From contig JAYQTK010000002.1 of NCBI GenBank assembly GCA_038147335.1, forward strand, positions 666,333-730,332: 64,000 nt of DNA, in the 5' to 3' direction. The notes beneath the pieces were generated by a model. It was not told the origin of the DNA. It searched no databases and saw only the letters and a list, made by a program, of their open reading frames with translations. Position numbers and translations under genes: made by a program. The stretch comes from Marisimplicoccus sp038147335. GTDB lineage: Bacteria > Bacteroidota > Bacteroidia > Flavobacteriales > Flavobacteriaceae. Below, piece after piece: positions 55,345 through 64,000 of the stretch (positions are counted from its first letter, which is position 1; each line of letters begins with the position of its first letter).

Positions 55345-58266
55345 TTAGAAGTTGAAAGTTACTTTACCAAGTACTCTTCTTCTAATTGTTGGTAGATTAG
55401 GGAATGTCTTATATGGATTATCTGTAAGGTTAGTCGCAGAGACATCAAGTCTAAAGCTTGGACTAAACCTATAACCAATACTTGCATCAACTAAATTTTT
55501 AGTTTCTACCATACCGTTCCAGAATCCTTGAACTGATCTGAATTTATCATCATGCTGGAATGAAACTGAGAAGTTAAAACCAGTTAGAGGAGTATAATCA
55601 GCACCTATTCTGTATTTCCATAATGGAGCATTCAGGTATGATGTATTAAGTAAATCATCATCATTATCTTCTCCTGGAATCCACTCATTTTGACTTAACC
55701 ATGAAGCATTTGCCCATAGTCTTAAATCAGAATTTGCAAAGTAATCTATACTTATATCACCTCCAAAGTGAGATCTTTTAGCATCTCCCTGAGTAATATA
55801 TCCAGTTGTAATGTGAGTAATTCCATCTCCTTGAGGAACTCTATCAGATTCAACAGCACCTATAGCTCCAAATAATGGACCTAATTGACCAACAAAACCT
55901 TGACCACCTGCTTGGAAAGCAGAGTTAATTCCACCTAAAGTTTGAGCTACCCCACCTGCAATAGAAGCTTGAAGAGAAGGTATACCAGCCCCAGCAAGTG
56001 CTCCTGAAGCAACAACACTGTAAGGTAACCCTAATTGTGCAGCAAGACCTTGATAAGTCTGAGTTGTAACAGCAGTTAACGTGCTAGTAACATATGCAGT
56101 AGCATCTGCAGCAACAGCTGCTCCTAGATCTCCTGGAATATTTGAACCAACTAAAGCATATACATCACCAATTGCATTAAAGTTTGTGAAACCAGTGTTA
56201 ACATATGAGTATAAATCAGCGCTTACTCTTAGTTTTTTACTAAGAAAACTTGTAACTCCTACTTCAAAGTTTTCTACAGAACTAAATCTTCCAGTTCTTG
56301 TATTTCTATTACCAGTAGTTTGTGAAGGATCAAATGGGTCATATGGACTTAAAATTCCTGAACCACCTTGTGGACCTGCATAACTAGCAAAAAACGGAGT
56401 TAATAATGGTTGTAAAGATGGAGCCTGCGCATATAAACCTGCAAGAGAGGCAGATGCAACAGCACCATAAGGAATTGCCAATGGTAATCCACCACCTGCA
56501 GCAGATACTGGAATATCAATTGGTAAACCAGCTAAATCAATTACTTGACTTGATGGATCAGCAAAACGCTGTGGAGTGCTTTGACCACTTAACCATGAAT
56601 CTAAAATTCCAGGAGCTTGTATAGCTACCGGGAAGTCTATATACATTTGAAGAGCAGAAGGACCAGATAAGGCTTTGTTATAAGATAGTCTCCAAGTAGT
56701 TGTTTCTGAAGGCTTATATACAAGAGCAGCTCTCGGAGCAAACTCTCCAGCACTTATAAAACTTGCCTGGTCATATCTACCAGCTACCACTAAGTCTACT
56801 TTCTCTGATAGATTAAGTGTACCCTGACCATATAAACCATTAGTTATATAGTCATCAGTATCTTCATTTCTACCCCATAAAGTATATTCAGAATCAGAAT
56901 CAGTATCTCTATAATCATATCCTACTGTCCATTCTGAGTCAAAAAACCATGGCATATCAAAGTTATACTGTATTTGTGCTTCTATAGTCGTTCTTTTTGC
57001 AACCTGACGAAAACCTGAACCATATAAGAATGTTGGGTTATCATCTCCACCACCATCATTATGGTCAATGAATGCTTGTGCATACCAATTACCCATTGTT
57101 GCTTGAACTTGTCCCCAATATGTGTTACCGTCAGCATATCCAATACCTAGATCTTGAAAGAATAAACCACTACCATTACTCATACCTGCACTAACTTGAT
57201 AGTTAGTATCATCACTTGGTCTCCATTCTAGATTTGTATCAAAAGCAACATTACTATAGTTGTCTATAATTGCATTTCCTCCAGTAAAGTCATAAAGTAC
57301 AGTACCATTTTGAGAAAGAACAGGATCAACATATTTATTTGTAATAACAGGCTGTCTAATTATGTTATTCATTGGAATACCATTAGCAGCTAACTCTGAT
57401 TCATCATCATAAACGAAATCATCACCAGAATTAACTCTAGCATTAATTTTCCATCCGAAAGTCTTATCGTCATTTGCTCTAGCAATTCTAAATTCAGATC
57501 CAACAGTGTTTAGTTCTCCAGCCCATAAAGATGCTGAGGTACCTGTATAGTCTATAGGACTTTTACTTCTGAAGTGAACTACACCAGAAGTAACACCAGG
57601 TCCATATAAAACACCTGCTGCACCTCTTACAACCTCAACGGAAGCAAGATCTAAATTAGATAGTCCCTGTTGGAAACTAAAGAAAGTTCCAGCAGCTGGA
57701 GTTATTAAACCTCTGTTATCTCTCATTACGTATGTAGATGTACCAAAAGTTCCTGATCCAGCTCTCATTTCTAGATTCAGAGAGTTAGCAGTTTGTTGTT
57801 GTATTTGAACACCAGGAACAGACACAAGAACTCTAGTTGGCTCTGCTACTTGTGGAGAGTTTTCAATTTGTCTTGAAGAAATCACACTAACAGAGGCAGG
57901 TGCATCAGTTACTTTTTGAGCACGCCTAGAAGCTGAAATAACAACTTCTTCAAGGTTTTGCCCTGCTGATAACATTACGCTAATATCTTGATTAGCTGAA
58001 GTTACTTCAACACGTTCTGCGCTATATCCTACATAGCTAATAACAATTGTCAATGGGAGATCTTGACTTGTATTCAATGAGAAGTTCCCATCAAAATCAG
58101 TCACAGTCCCAATATTTGTTCCATCAATGACAACATTTACTCCTGGTATACCACTCATAGTCTCTGAGTCACCTACTGAACCAGATATTTGAGTTTGAGA
58201 ATAAACGCTACCAAACAGAATTACAGCCATAAAGGCTAAATAATACTTATTTAAAATATTTTTCAT
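55345..58266 (-). CDS. TonB-dependent receptor with large hydrophobic inserts
   Basis: The 973-residue receptor has a signal peptide, a CarboxypepD_reg-like domain (about 25-105; IPGVNVVIDGTNIGTVTDFD), a plug (about 120-235), and a barrel closing with RRVLGKVTFNF. Two stretches are atypical. Residues about 575-635 and 712-805 are rich in Ala, Gly, Leu and Pro, uncharged, and look like hydrophobic helices or loops inserted between barrel strands, whereas the rest has the usual polar Asn/Asp/Trp-rich pattern. No SusD partner is present. The nearest upstream gene on the same strand is an acyl-CoA ligase, so a lipidic substrate is a reasonable inference. A strong terminator follows. Confidence 0.92.
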   Translation of the reverse strand: MKNILNKYYLAFMAVILFGSVYSQTQISGSVGDSETMSGIPGVNVVIDGTNIGTVTDFDGNFSLNTSQDLPLTIVISYVGYSAERVEVTSANQDISVMLSAGQNLEEVVISASRRAQKVTDAPASVSVISSRQIENSPQVAEPTRVLVSVPGVQIQQQTANSLNLEMRAGSGTFGTSTYVMRDNRGLITPAAGTFFSFQQGLSNLDLASVEVVRGAAGVLYGPGVTSGVVHFRSKSPIDYTGTSASLWAGELNTVGSEFRIARANDDKTFGWKINARVNSGDDFVYDDESELAANGIPMNNIIRQPVITNKYVDPVLSQNGTVLYDFTGGNAIIDNYSNVAFDTNLEWRPSDDTNYQVSAGMSNGSGLFFQDLGIGYADGNTYWGQVQATMGNWYAQAFIDHNDGGGDDNPTFLYGSGFRQVAKRTTIEAQIQYNFDMPWFFDSEWTVGYDYRDTDSDSEYTLWGRNEDTDDYITNGLYGQGTLNLSEKVDLVVAGRYDQASFISAGEFAPRAALVYKPSETTTWRLSYNKALSGPSALQMYIDFPVAIQAPGILDSWLSGQSTPQRFADPSSQVIDLAGLPIDIPVSAAGGGLPLAIPYGAVASASLAGLYAQAPSLQPLLTPFFASYAGPQGGSGILSPYDPFDPSQTTGNRNTRTGRFSSVENFEVGVTSFLSKKLRVSADLYSYVNTGFTNFNAIGDVYALVGSNIPGDLGAAVAADATAYVTSTLTAVTTQTYQGLAAQLGLPYSVVASGALAGAGIPSLQASIAGGVAQTLGGINSAFQAGGQGFVGQLGPLFGAIGAVESDRVPQGDGITHITTGYITQGDAKRSHFGGDISIDYFANSDLRLWANASWLSQNEWIPGEDNDDDLLNTSYLNAPLWKYRIGADYTPLTGFNFSVSFQHDDKFRSVQGFWNGMVETKNLVDASIGYRFSPSFRLDVSATNLTDNPYKTFPNLPTIRRRVLGKVTFNF

Positions 58267-58483
58267 ATTAATTAGGTTTTGTTATACGAAAGTTAATTCT
58301 TAAGTCTAACTAGTTTATTTGTTTTTAAGACAAGAAAAGTGTTGGGAATTGTTGATTTTTTGAATGTCCCGCTACTAAACTTAATCTGATTTAAAGTTGA
58401 AGTTAATATAAATTTTTCCATCTGACAAATAGAAAATTAAGCCAGCAGTTATTTTGAAAAGTTTTATTTACTGAAAAATGGGG

Positions 58484-60163
58484 TTATTCAAAGATGATTT
58501 TTTCATCAGATTCATGCCATTTTAGATAGTTATTTGAATATTTATCCTGAATTTTTCCCCTTTTTAGTTTTTGAGTTGGACCAACTATACCGTTTTCTTG
58601 AGTCCATTCATCTTTTACTATAATTAATGTAGAGATCTTCTTATAATTGACAAGTTCACTGTTTACCTCATCTAACCTACTTGATAACATCTCTGAAATT
58701 TCTTCATTTGAGCACTTTTTACCTATATCAGATAATTGAATAAGACAAATTGGTTGAGCAATACCTAGTCCAACAACACAAACTTCTTCTATCTCATTAA
58801 TATTAACAAAATATTGTTCTAGAGTTAATGGTTCAATGTATTCCCCTTTTGATGTTTTGAAGCTATCTGCAACCCTTCCAGTAATATGAAGATAGTTGTC
58901 CTCATCTAAAAATCCTTTATCACCAGTATGAAGCCAACCACCCCTTAGTGTTTGCTCAGTTAGTTCTTGATTTTTATAATAACCAGTCATTACAAAAGGC
59001 CCCCTCATTAAAATTTCACCAGTTTCCTCATCAATTTTTAGATCAACTCCTTTTTGTGGCTTACCAACAGTATGTAATTTTTCAAAGTCCTTACCATCTA
59101 CAGAGCTACAAATTGCACAATTCTCTGTCATTCCATACCCATTAGTTATATAAATACCAACTTTTCTAAACCACTCAATTAACTCAACTGGCATAGGAGC
59201 AGATCCTGAAACAGCAATCCTAATTCTCGTAAATCCAAGACCTTTTTTAATCAGCTTTTTAAATACTCCTGACAATAATGGAATACTAAGTAAAAGATCT
59301 AACTTTTTTTGAGAAAACTTAGATAGAATTCCTACTTGCAGCTTAGTCCATACTCTAGGTGCAGCGGCGAAAACATGAGGCTGAACAGCTTTTAAATTTG
59401 TACCAAAAGTATCAATTGATTCTACGAATGAAATAATACCTCCATACCTGAAAGAACACCATTCAATTACAACTCTCTCAAAAATATGATTCAATGGTAA
59501 ATAAGATATAAAATCGTTATTTCCATCATGTTTTATTCCTAAAGGATTATTCGGGTCATCTAATACAACCTTAATACCATCGATTGCTTGATAAGTGAGC
59601 ATTACACCTTTAGCATTACCAGTAGTACCTGATGTAAAGATTATTGTCCACAGATCTGATAATTTAGGTTTGTTTGGATTTTGAATTGGGTCATGACTAT
59701 TTATAAAATCATGCCACTTAAAGCCTCTTGTTACCTCAGAACACCCCTTATAATGTGGGAATGTTATCATTGGCATATCGTCTGGCAAATCATTTTTAAT
59801 TTCATCCCATGTTTCAATTTTTCCTAAAAAAAGTGCGTCAACATCACCATACTCCATTATATATGATAGCTCCTTTCCATTTAAAGAAGGAAAAAAAGGA
59901 ACTGACACGTAGCCTGCCATAACAATTGCTAAGTCTGAAATTATCCATTCTCTGCAGTTTTTTGAGTAAATTCCAATATGAGCACCATCTCTGAGACCTA
60001 AAGATCTAAGTCCTGTAGCAAGTCTTCTGGCCATATCACCAACCTCTCCCCAAGTATATTCCTCCCATTCATCACCAAAAGGTTGTTTTAGGTAAGGTTT
60101 ATCTTTAAACTTTTCTTCCCATTCGTAAAATTTGAATTCAAATAGTTCTTGATTTGCGCTCAT
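58484..60163 (-). CDS. Long-chain fatty acid-CoA ligase (AMP-forming)
   Basis: The 559-residue enzyme activates a carboxylic acid to its acyl-CoA via an acyl-adenylate. The ATP motif is TIIFTSGTTGNAKGVMLTY. ITNGYGMTENCAICS holds the adenine-contacting residues, and GWLHTGDKGFLDEDNYLHIT the ribose-binding aspartate. The C-terminal lysine region is GRVADSFKTSKGEYIEP. It resembles the bacterial FadD15/eukaryotic ACSL branch. It lies divergently 197 bases from the SDR-MaoC-ACAD-kinase unit and 217 bases upstream of the large TonB receptor gene; neither gap shows a further gene. It could supply CoA esters to both beta-oxidation and the cluster at 60-64 kb. Confidence 0.93.
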   Translation of the reverse strand: MSANQELFEFKFYEWEEKFKDKPYLKQPFGDEWEEYTWGEVGDMARRLATGLRSLGLRDGAHIGIYSKNCREWIISDLAIVMAGYVSVPFFPSLNGKELSYIMEYGDVDALFLGKIETWDEIKNDLPDDMPMITFPHYKGCSEVTRGFKWHDFINSHDPIQNPNKPKLSDLWTIIFTSGTTGNAKGVMLTYQAIDGIKVVLDDPNNPLGIKHDGNNDFISYLPLNHIFERVVIEWCSFRYGGIISFVESIDTFGTNLKAVQPHVFAAAPRVWTKLQVGILSKFSQKKLDLLLSIPLLSGVFKKLIKKGLGFTRIRIAVSGSAPMPVELIEWFRKVGIYITNGYGMTENCAICSSVDGKDFEKLHTVGKPQKGVDLKIDEETGEILMRGPFVMTGYYKNQELTEQTLRGGWLHTGDKGFLDEDNYLHITGRVADSFKTSKGEYIEPLTLEQYFVNINEIEEVCVVGLGIAQPICLIQLSDIGKKCSNEEISEMLSSRLDEVNSELVNYKKISTLIIVKDEWTQENGIVGPTQKLKRGKIQDKYSNNYLKWHESDEKIIFE

Positions 60164-60360
60164 AATCAGTTGGTTTTTTAATTATTAATCTGTATAAAAT
60201 TAACAATCAGTTTAAATAAATATATGAGAATATTTTCATCTTTAAAAAAATACTAACTCAATTAAAATATTAGGAAAACATCTTTTTCTTTCTTTTACTT
60301 ACTATTTAGTTTAGAAAATTAAATCAATTAGTATATTACAGAGTTATAAAAATATTAGAG

Positions 60361-61137
60361 ATGAGTAATAAGTATAAAAACCTTTTTGATTTGACTGATA
60401 AAGTTGCTATTGTAACTGGATCGAGTAGAGGTATAGGTGCATCAATAGCTGAGGCTTTTGCTGAATTTGGAGCAAGTGTAGTTTTGAGCAGTAGGACAAA
60501 AGAAAGTGTAGATGAAATTGCTACAAATATTAAAAAAAATGGCTTTAAGGCAGAGGCTGTTGAATGTCATGTTGGTGAAGAGGAGCAACTAAAAAATCTA
60601 GTTGAAACAACAATAAAAACATATGGTAAAATCGATATATTAGTTAATAATGCTGGAATTAATCCAGTTTTTGATAGACTTGAAAATGCAGATGATAAAT
60701 TATTTAATAAAATTATTGACATTAATGTCAAAGCTGCGTTTAAGCTTTCAAATATGGTTATGAAATATATGAAAGAAAATAATGCAGGATCCATCATTAA
60801 TATCTCATCAGTTGAAGGACATAAACCAGACAAAGGCCTAGGGGTATATTCAATTAGTAAGGCAGCTATTAGTATGCTAACAAAATCCCAAGCAAAGGAG
60901 TGGGGTAAATATGGAATTCGATCAAATGCAATTTGTCCTGGATTAATTAAAACAAAACTTAGCTCAGCTTTATGGCAAAATGAGGAGATGTTAGAAACAT
61001 GGCTAAAAGATCTGCCAATTAGAAAAGCTGCAGAACCTGAAGAAATATCAGGAATGGCAGTTTACTTGGCATCAAATGCATCTAGCTATACTACTGGAGA
61101 GACCTTTAATATAGATGGTGGATATATGATAAATTAA
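60361..61137 (+). CDS. Short-chain dehydrogenase/reductase
   Basis: This 258-residue classical SDR should oxidise or reduce a hydroxyl/keto group with NAD(P). The nucleotide loop is TGSSRGIG (19-26), NNAG is at 96-99, and the catalytic residues are Ser150, Tyr163 and Lys167 (VYSISKAA). The N-terminal DLTDKVAIVTG and C-terminal NIDGGYMIN are typical of DHRS4- or LvaD-like enzymes. It starts a plus-strand unit with 9- to 22-base gaps to the following genes. In the Lva pathway an SDR with this role oxidises a 3-hydroxyacyl-CoA; that assignment here is inference. Confidence 0.93.
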   Translation: MSNKYKNLFDLTDKVAIVTGSSRGIGASIAEAFAEFGASVVLSSRTKESVDEIATNIKKNGFKAEAVECHVGEEEQLKNLVETTIKTYGKIDILVNNAGINPVFDRLENADDKLFNKIIDINVKAAFKLSNMVMKYMKENNAGSIINISSVEGHKPDKGLGVYSISKAAISMLTKSQAKEWGKYGIRSNAICPGLIKTKLSSALWQNEEMLETWLKDLPIRKAAEPEEISGMAVYLASNASSYTTGETFNIDGGYMIN

Positions 61138-61146
61138 AACTTTAAT

Positions 61147-61626
61147 ATGGAAAAATCTTATTCAACGGAAATAGAAAATTTAGAAGATCTTAATAGATAT
61201 CTTAATAAAGAAATAGGTATTTCAGATTGGTTTGAGATGACTCAAGACAAAGTAAATTCATTTGCAGAGTTAACTCAAGACAAACAGTGGATACACATTG
61301 ATCAGGAGAAAGCAAAACTTTATTCTCCTTATAAGAAAACTATAGCTCATGGATTCCATGTTCTGTCTTTTGCATCTCAGGTTGTTTTCCAAACACTAAA
61401 GTTAAATAATGTTGCTCTTGCTGTAAATTATGGTTTAGAAAAAGTGAGATTTCCTAATGCTACACCAGCTGAATCAAAGTTTAGAGGTAAGGTTTCGTTA
61501 ATAAATATAGAGGCTGTTGAGGGTGGAGCAAAATATACTTTTAAAATTATTTTTGAAGTAGAGGGAGAAACAAAACCTGTATGTGTTGCTGAAACAATTT
61601 CGTTAATATATTCAATGCCAAACTAA
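61147..61626 (+). CDS. MaoC-family enoyl-CoA hydratase
   Basis: The 159-residue protein is a hot-dog-fold hydratase-2. Asp45 and His50 in TQDKQWIHIDQEKA form the catalytic pair, and AHGFHVLSF (67-75) is the second conserved strand. It would hydrate a trans-2-enoyl-CoA to the (R)-3-hydroxyacyl-CoA. The length fits a single-domain MaoC protein. It lies 9 bases after the SDR and 22 bases before the acyl-CoA dehydrogenase. Placement fits the step between enoyl-CoA formation and SDR oxidation. Confidence 0.92.
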   Translation: MEKSYSTEIENLEDLNRYLNKEIGISDWFEMTQDKVNSFAELTQDKQWIHIDQEKAKLYSPYKKTIAHGFHVLSFASQVVFQTLKLNNVALAVNYGLEKVRFPNATPAESKFRGKVSLINIEAVEGGAKYTFKIIFEVEGETKPVCVAETISLIYSMPN

Positions 61627-61648
61627 AGCAATTATAGATACTAGTAAT

Positions 61649-62831
61649 ATGGAATTTGAAGAATTAAAAGATAAAATAGTAAAATTTGTAAAAGAAGAGC
61701 TTTATTCATTAGAGCCATGGATATACAGCTGTGAATGGGATGAAAAACTTCCTAAACTCAATGAACTTCGAGAAAAAGTAAAAAAAATGGGACTTTGGTT
61801 ACCTCAAATCTCAACTGATTATGGAGGAATAGGTCTTTCGCTTGAAGAACATGGTGAAATTAGTGAAATCCTTGGTGGAAGTCCATACGGTTTTTATGTA
61901 TTTAATTGTCAAGCACCTGATGCTGGTAATATGGAAATTTTAATTGAAGTAGGGACTTCTCAACAAAAAAAAGATTACTTAACACCTCTTTTAGAGGGAA
62001 AAACAAGAAGTTGCTTTGCCATGACTGAACCTGGTTATGCAGGATCAAATCCTACAAGAATGGGTACAGTCGCAAAAAAAGAAAATGGAAACTATATTAT
62101 TAATGGGCACAAGTGGTTTACTTCAAGCTTTGATGGAGCAGACTTTGCAATAGTAATGGTAGTAACCGATCCTGATGAGGACAAACCCCTATAAAAGAGC
62201 AAGTCAAATTATAGTTCCTACTAAAACTGAAGGAGTTGAGTTTGTTAGAAATGTATCTATAATGGGACATCCTGGTGGTGGTTGGGAGAGTCATGCAGAA
62301 ATTAAATTTAACAATGTTATTGTACCCGAATCAAATTTACTTGGTTCTGAGGGAGATGGTTTCGCTATTGCTCAAAAAAGACTTGGACCTGGAAGGATCC
62401 ATCATTGTATGAGATGGATCGGTATGTGTGAAAGAGCATTTACCCTAATGTGCGAAAGAGCAATTTCAAGAGAATTAGAAGATGGAGTTTACCTTTCAGA
62501 TAAGCAAACAATTCAAAACTGGATTGCAGAGTCTAGGGCTGAAATTAATGCAGCTCGATTATTGGTTAAAGAAACTGCAATGAAAATAGATTCATTAGGA
62601 GCTTCCAATGCAAGAGCTGAGATTTCAATTATCAAATTTTATTGTGCTAACGTGCTTCAAAAAGTTGTTGATTATGCTATTCAAGTCCACGGTGCATTAG
62701 GAGTGACAGATGATATTATACTATCATCATTTTATAGACATGAAAGAGCAGCCAGAATTTATGATGGAGCAGATGAAGTTCATAAAACTAGGTTAGCTAG
62801 ACTAATTCTTAAGTCATTTAAAAAATCCTAA
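61649..62831 (+). pseudogene. ACAD10/11-type acyl-CoA dehydrogenase, interrupted by a 1-base frameshift
   Basis: The two segments (61649-62194 and 62175-62831) form one 393-residue protein if one C is removed from the CCCC at 62186-62189, giving DEDKPYKRASQIIVPT. Hallmarks of the ACAD10/11 branch are FNCQAPDAGNMEILIE, GKTRSCFAMTEPG, KRLGPGRIHHCMRWIG and DGADEVHKTRLARLIL. In mammalian ACAD10/11 and in bacterial LvaC, this branch acts on 4-phosphorylated acyl-CoAs made by a partner APH kinase. That kinase is encoded next door. All active-site segments look intact, so the frameshift may be an assembly error. Confidence 0.88.
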
Positions 62832-62845
62832 AGTTCAATTAAATA

Positions 62846-63919
62846 ATGTCTAAAAAATTAATTGATAGGCCTACAGAAATTAGAGATGATGAAAAACTTA
62901 ATAATTCAAAGTTATTCGAATATCTTTCAGAGATTATAGATCTTGATATTGAAAGTTTTGATATTCTTCAGTTCCCCTCAGGCTACTCTAATCTTACTTA
63001 TCTAATTAAGTCAAATGAAAAGGAATACGTTTTAAGAAAACCACCTCACGGTGCAAAAATAAAATCTGGACATGATATGTCAAGAGAATTTAAAGTTCTT
63101 TCCTCTCTTAAAGATCACTATCATAAAACCCCTGACCCAATTCACTATTGTTCTAATACGGATATTATTGGCTCAGATTTTTATTTAATGGAGAGAGTTA
63201 AAGGTGTTATCTTAAGGAGTAACAATTATAGTCAAATCGTTAAAGATAAGTCTCAATTTAATTTTCTTGCAGAACAGTTTGTAGACTCCTTTGTTGAACT
63301 TCATAAACTTGATATAAATAAAATTGGATTAAGTGATTTTGGAAATCCTGAAGGGTATAATTCTAGACAAGTTTATGGCTGGTGTAAAAGATATAATAAT
63401 TCAAAAACAGAAGAATTAAAGGAAATGGAAATAGTCATGGACTGGCTAAAGTCTAATATATCTCAATCAAAATATGTCTCACTGATTCATAATGATTTTA
63501 AATATGACAATTTAGTCTTAGATGAGAATGATTTATCGATTAAAGCTATACTTGATTGGGAAATGTGTACTATAGGTGATCCTTTTATGGACTTAGGGAC
63601 ATCTCTTGCTTATTGGATTCAACATAATGATCCAGATTTTATCAAAGGAGTTGGTCTTAATATAACTTTAGACAGCAATAATCCGACAAGAAATAAAATT
63701 CTTAATCTATACTCTGAAAAATTTGGAAATAAAATTGAAAATATTGTCTTTTATTTTGTGTTTGGACTATTCAAAATAGCTGTAATAGTTCAACAAATAT
63801 TCTTAAGATATAAGAATGGTTTTACTAAGGATGCCCGTTTTAAACATCTCAACCTTGTTGTAAAGGCTTACTCATTTTTAGCAATAAAATCAATTGAAAA
63901 ACAAAAAATTGAGCTTTGA
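62846..63919 (+). CDS. APH-family kinase, ACAD10/11-type (putative 4-hydroxyacyl-CoA kinase)
   Basis: This 357-residue protein has the aminoglycoside phosphotransferase fold but resembles the N-terminal kinase domain of ACAD10/11 and LvaA: FPSGYSNLTYLIK (43-55), YVLRKPPHG with the ATP lysine, the catalytic loop HNDFKYDN (215-222, Asp217), and ILDWEMCTIGDP (235-246) with the metal-binding aspartate. It would phosphorylate the 4-hydroxyl of an acyl-CoA. It follows the ACAD gene by 14 bases. It is not expected to confer drug resistance. The last 80 bases of the window after it show no clear gene or terminator. Confidence 0.9.
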   Translation: MSKKLIDRPTEIRDDEKLNNSKLFEYLSEIIDLDIESFDILQFPSGYSNLTYLIKSNEKEYVLRKPPHGAKIKSGHDMSREFKVLSSLKDHYHKTPDPIHYCSNTDIIGSDFYLMERVKGVILRSNNYSQIVKDKSQFNFLAEQFVDSFVELHKLDINKIGLSDFGNPEGYNSRQVYGWCKRYNNSKTEELKEMEIVMDWLKSNISQSKYVSLIHNDFKYDNLVLDENDLSIKAILDWEMCTIGDPFMDLGTSLAYWIQHNDPDFIKGVGLNITLDSNNPTRNKILNLYSEKFGNKIENIVFYFVFGLFKIAVIVQQIFLRYKNGFTKDARFKHLNLVVKAYSFLAIKSIEKQKIEL

Positions 63920-64000
63920 TTAAACATCCAATTTATTGTTGTGTTTTTTCTTGATAAATTATCAAAATTGAAGGCATTTTAGCTTTTAAAATATAATCAT

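Noticed and set aside
56406..56624. Plus-strand open frame within the large TonB receptor gene
   Set aside because: It is the antisense of the hydrophobic insert and arises from that biased composition.
62846..63919. Aminoglycoside resistance phosphotransferase
   Set aside because: The fold is APH-like, but sequence and neighbours match ACAD10/11-type acyl-CoA kinases, not drug-modifying enzymes.
63951..63965. Small palindrome TTGATA-AAT-TATCAA as a terminator of the last gene
   Set aside because: The stem is only six AT-rich pairs and no T-run follows on the plus strand.

Overview
The window looks like chromosomal DNA of a marine flavobacterium (Bacteroidota, Flavobacteriia). This is inferred from low G+C (roughly one third, by eye), short intergenic gaps, TonB-dependent receptors with CarboxypepD_reg-like domains, a DUF4270 lipoprotein beside a short glycogen-synthase-like protein, a mevalonate-type HMG-CoA synthase, a Bacteroidota-type isoleucyl-tRNA synthetase, and a TAnnTTTG-like promoter element. 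No rRNA, tRNA, CRISPR array, insertion sequence or prophage was recognised.

Layout. 0-1.1 kb holds two decayed genes, including a peptidase. 1.1-5.6 kb has an acyl-CoA dehydrogenase, a small membrane protein and katG. 5.8-10.1 kb is a three-gene run of two exported beta-propellers and a class V aminotransferase-like enzyme. 10.1-12.8 kb has an XRE regulator directly joined to a Stealth-type phosphotransferase gene, four copies of an operator-like palindrome, and a divergent unit of YceI lipoprotein, a 27-residue CDGSH protein and an FMN reductase. 12.8-15.6 kb is a minus-strand unit in which three of four genes carry a single-base frameshift. 15.6-18 kb has three tandem exported proteins of one predicted fold, followed by a strong terminator.

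18-52 kb is mostly housekeeping: a serine hydrolase, a 2-oxoglutarate oxygenase, ribE, the run pdxA-yceD-rpmF-fabH-accB-accC, asd, tdk, rsmI, recJ, a TonB receptor, the unit uvrC-DUF3108-M23 peptidase-pgi, a 5-formyl-THF cyclo-ligase, and a long minus-strand run panC-flippase-gdhA-recO-TonB receptor-ileS-dksA-like-lspA. The receptor in that run is frameshifted in a poly-A tract.

52-64 kb is a lipid and acyl-CoA region: mvaS-etfB-etfA, a large TonB receptor with unusual hydrophobic inserts, a long-chain acyl-CoA ligase, and a divergent unit of SDR, MaoC hydratase, ACAD10/11-type acyl-CoA dehydrogenase and ACAD10/11-type APH kinase. The last five enzymes resemble the parts of the levulinate (Lva) and mammalian ACAD10/11 route, in which a 4-hydroxyacyl-CoA is phosphorylated and then converted to an enoyl-CoA. 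This is the most interesting system here.

Five genes (at about 13.1, 13.4, 14.9, 44.5 and 62.2 kb) are each restored by one single-base change. They may be assembly or sequencing errors, recent mutations, or (poly-A tract) phase variation. The sequence alone cannot decide.
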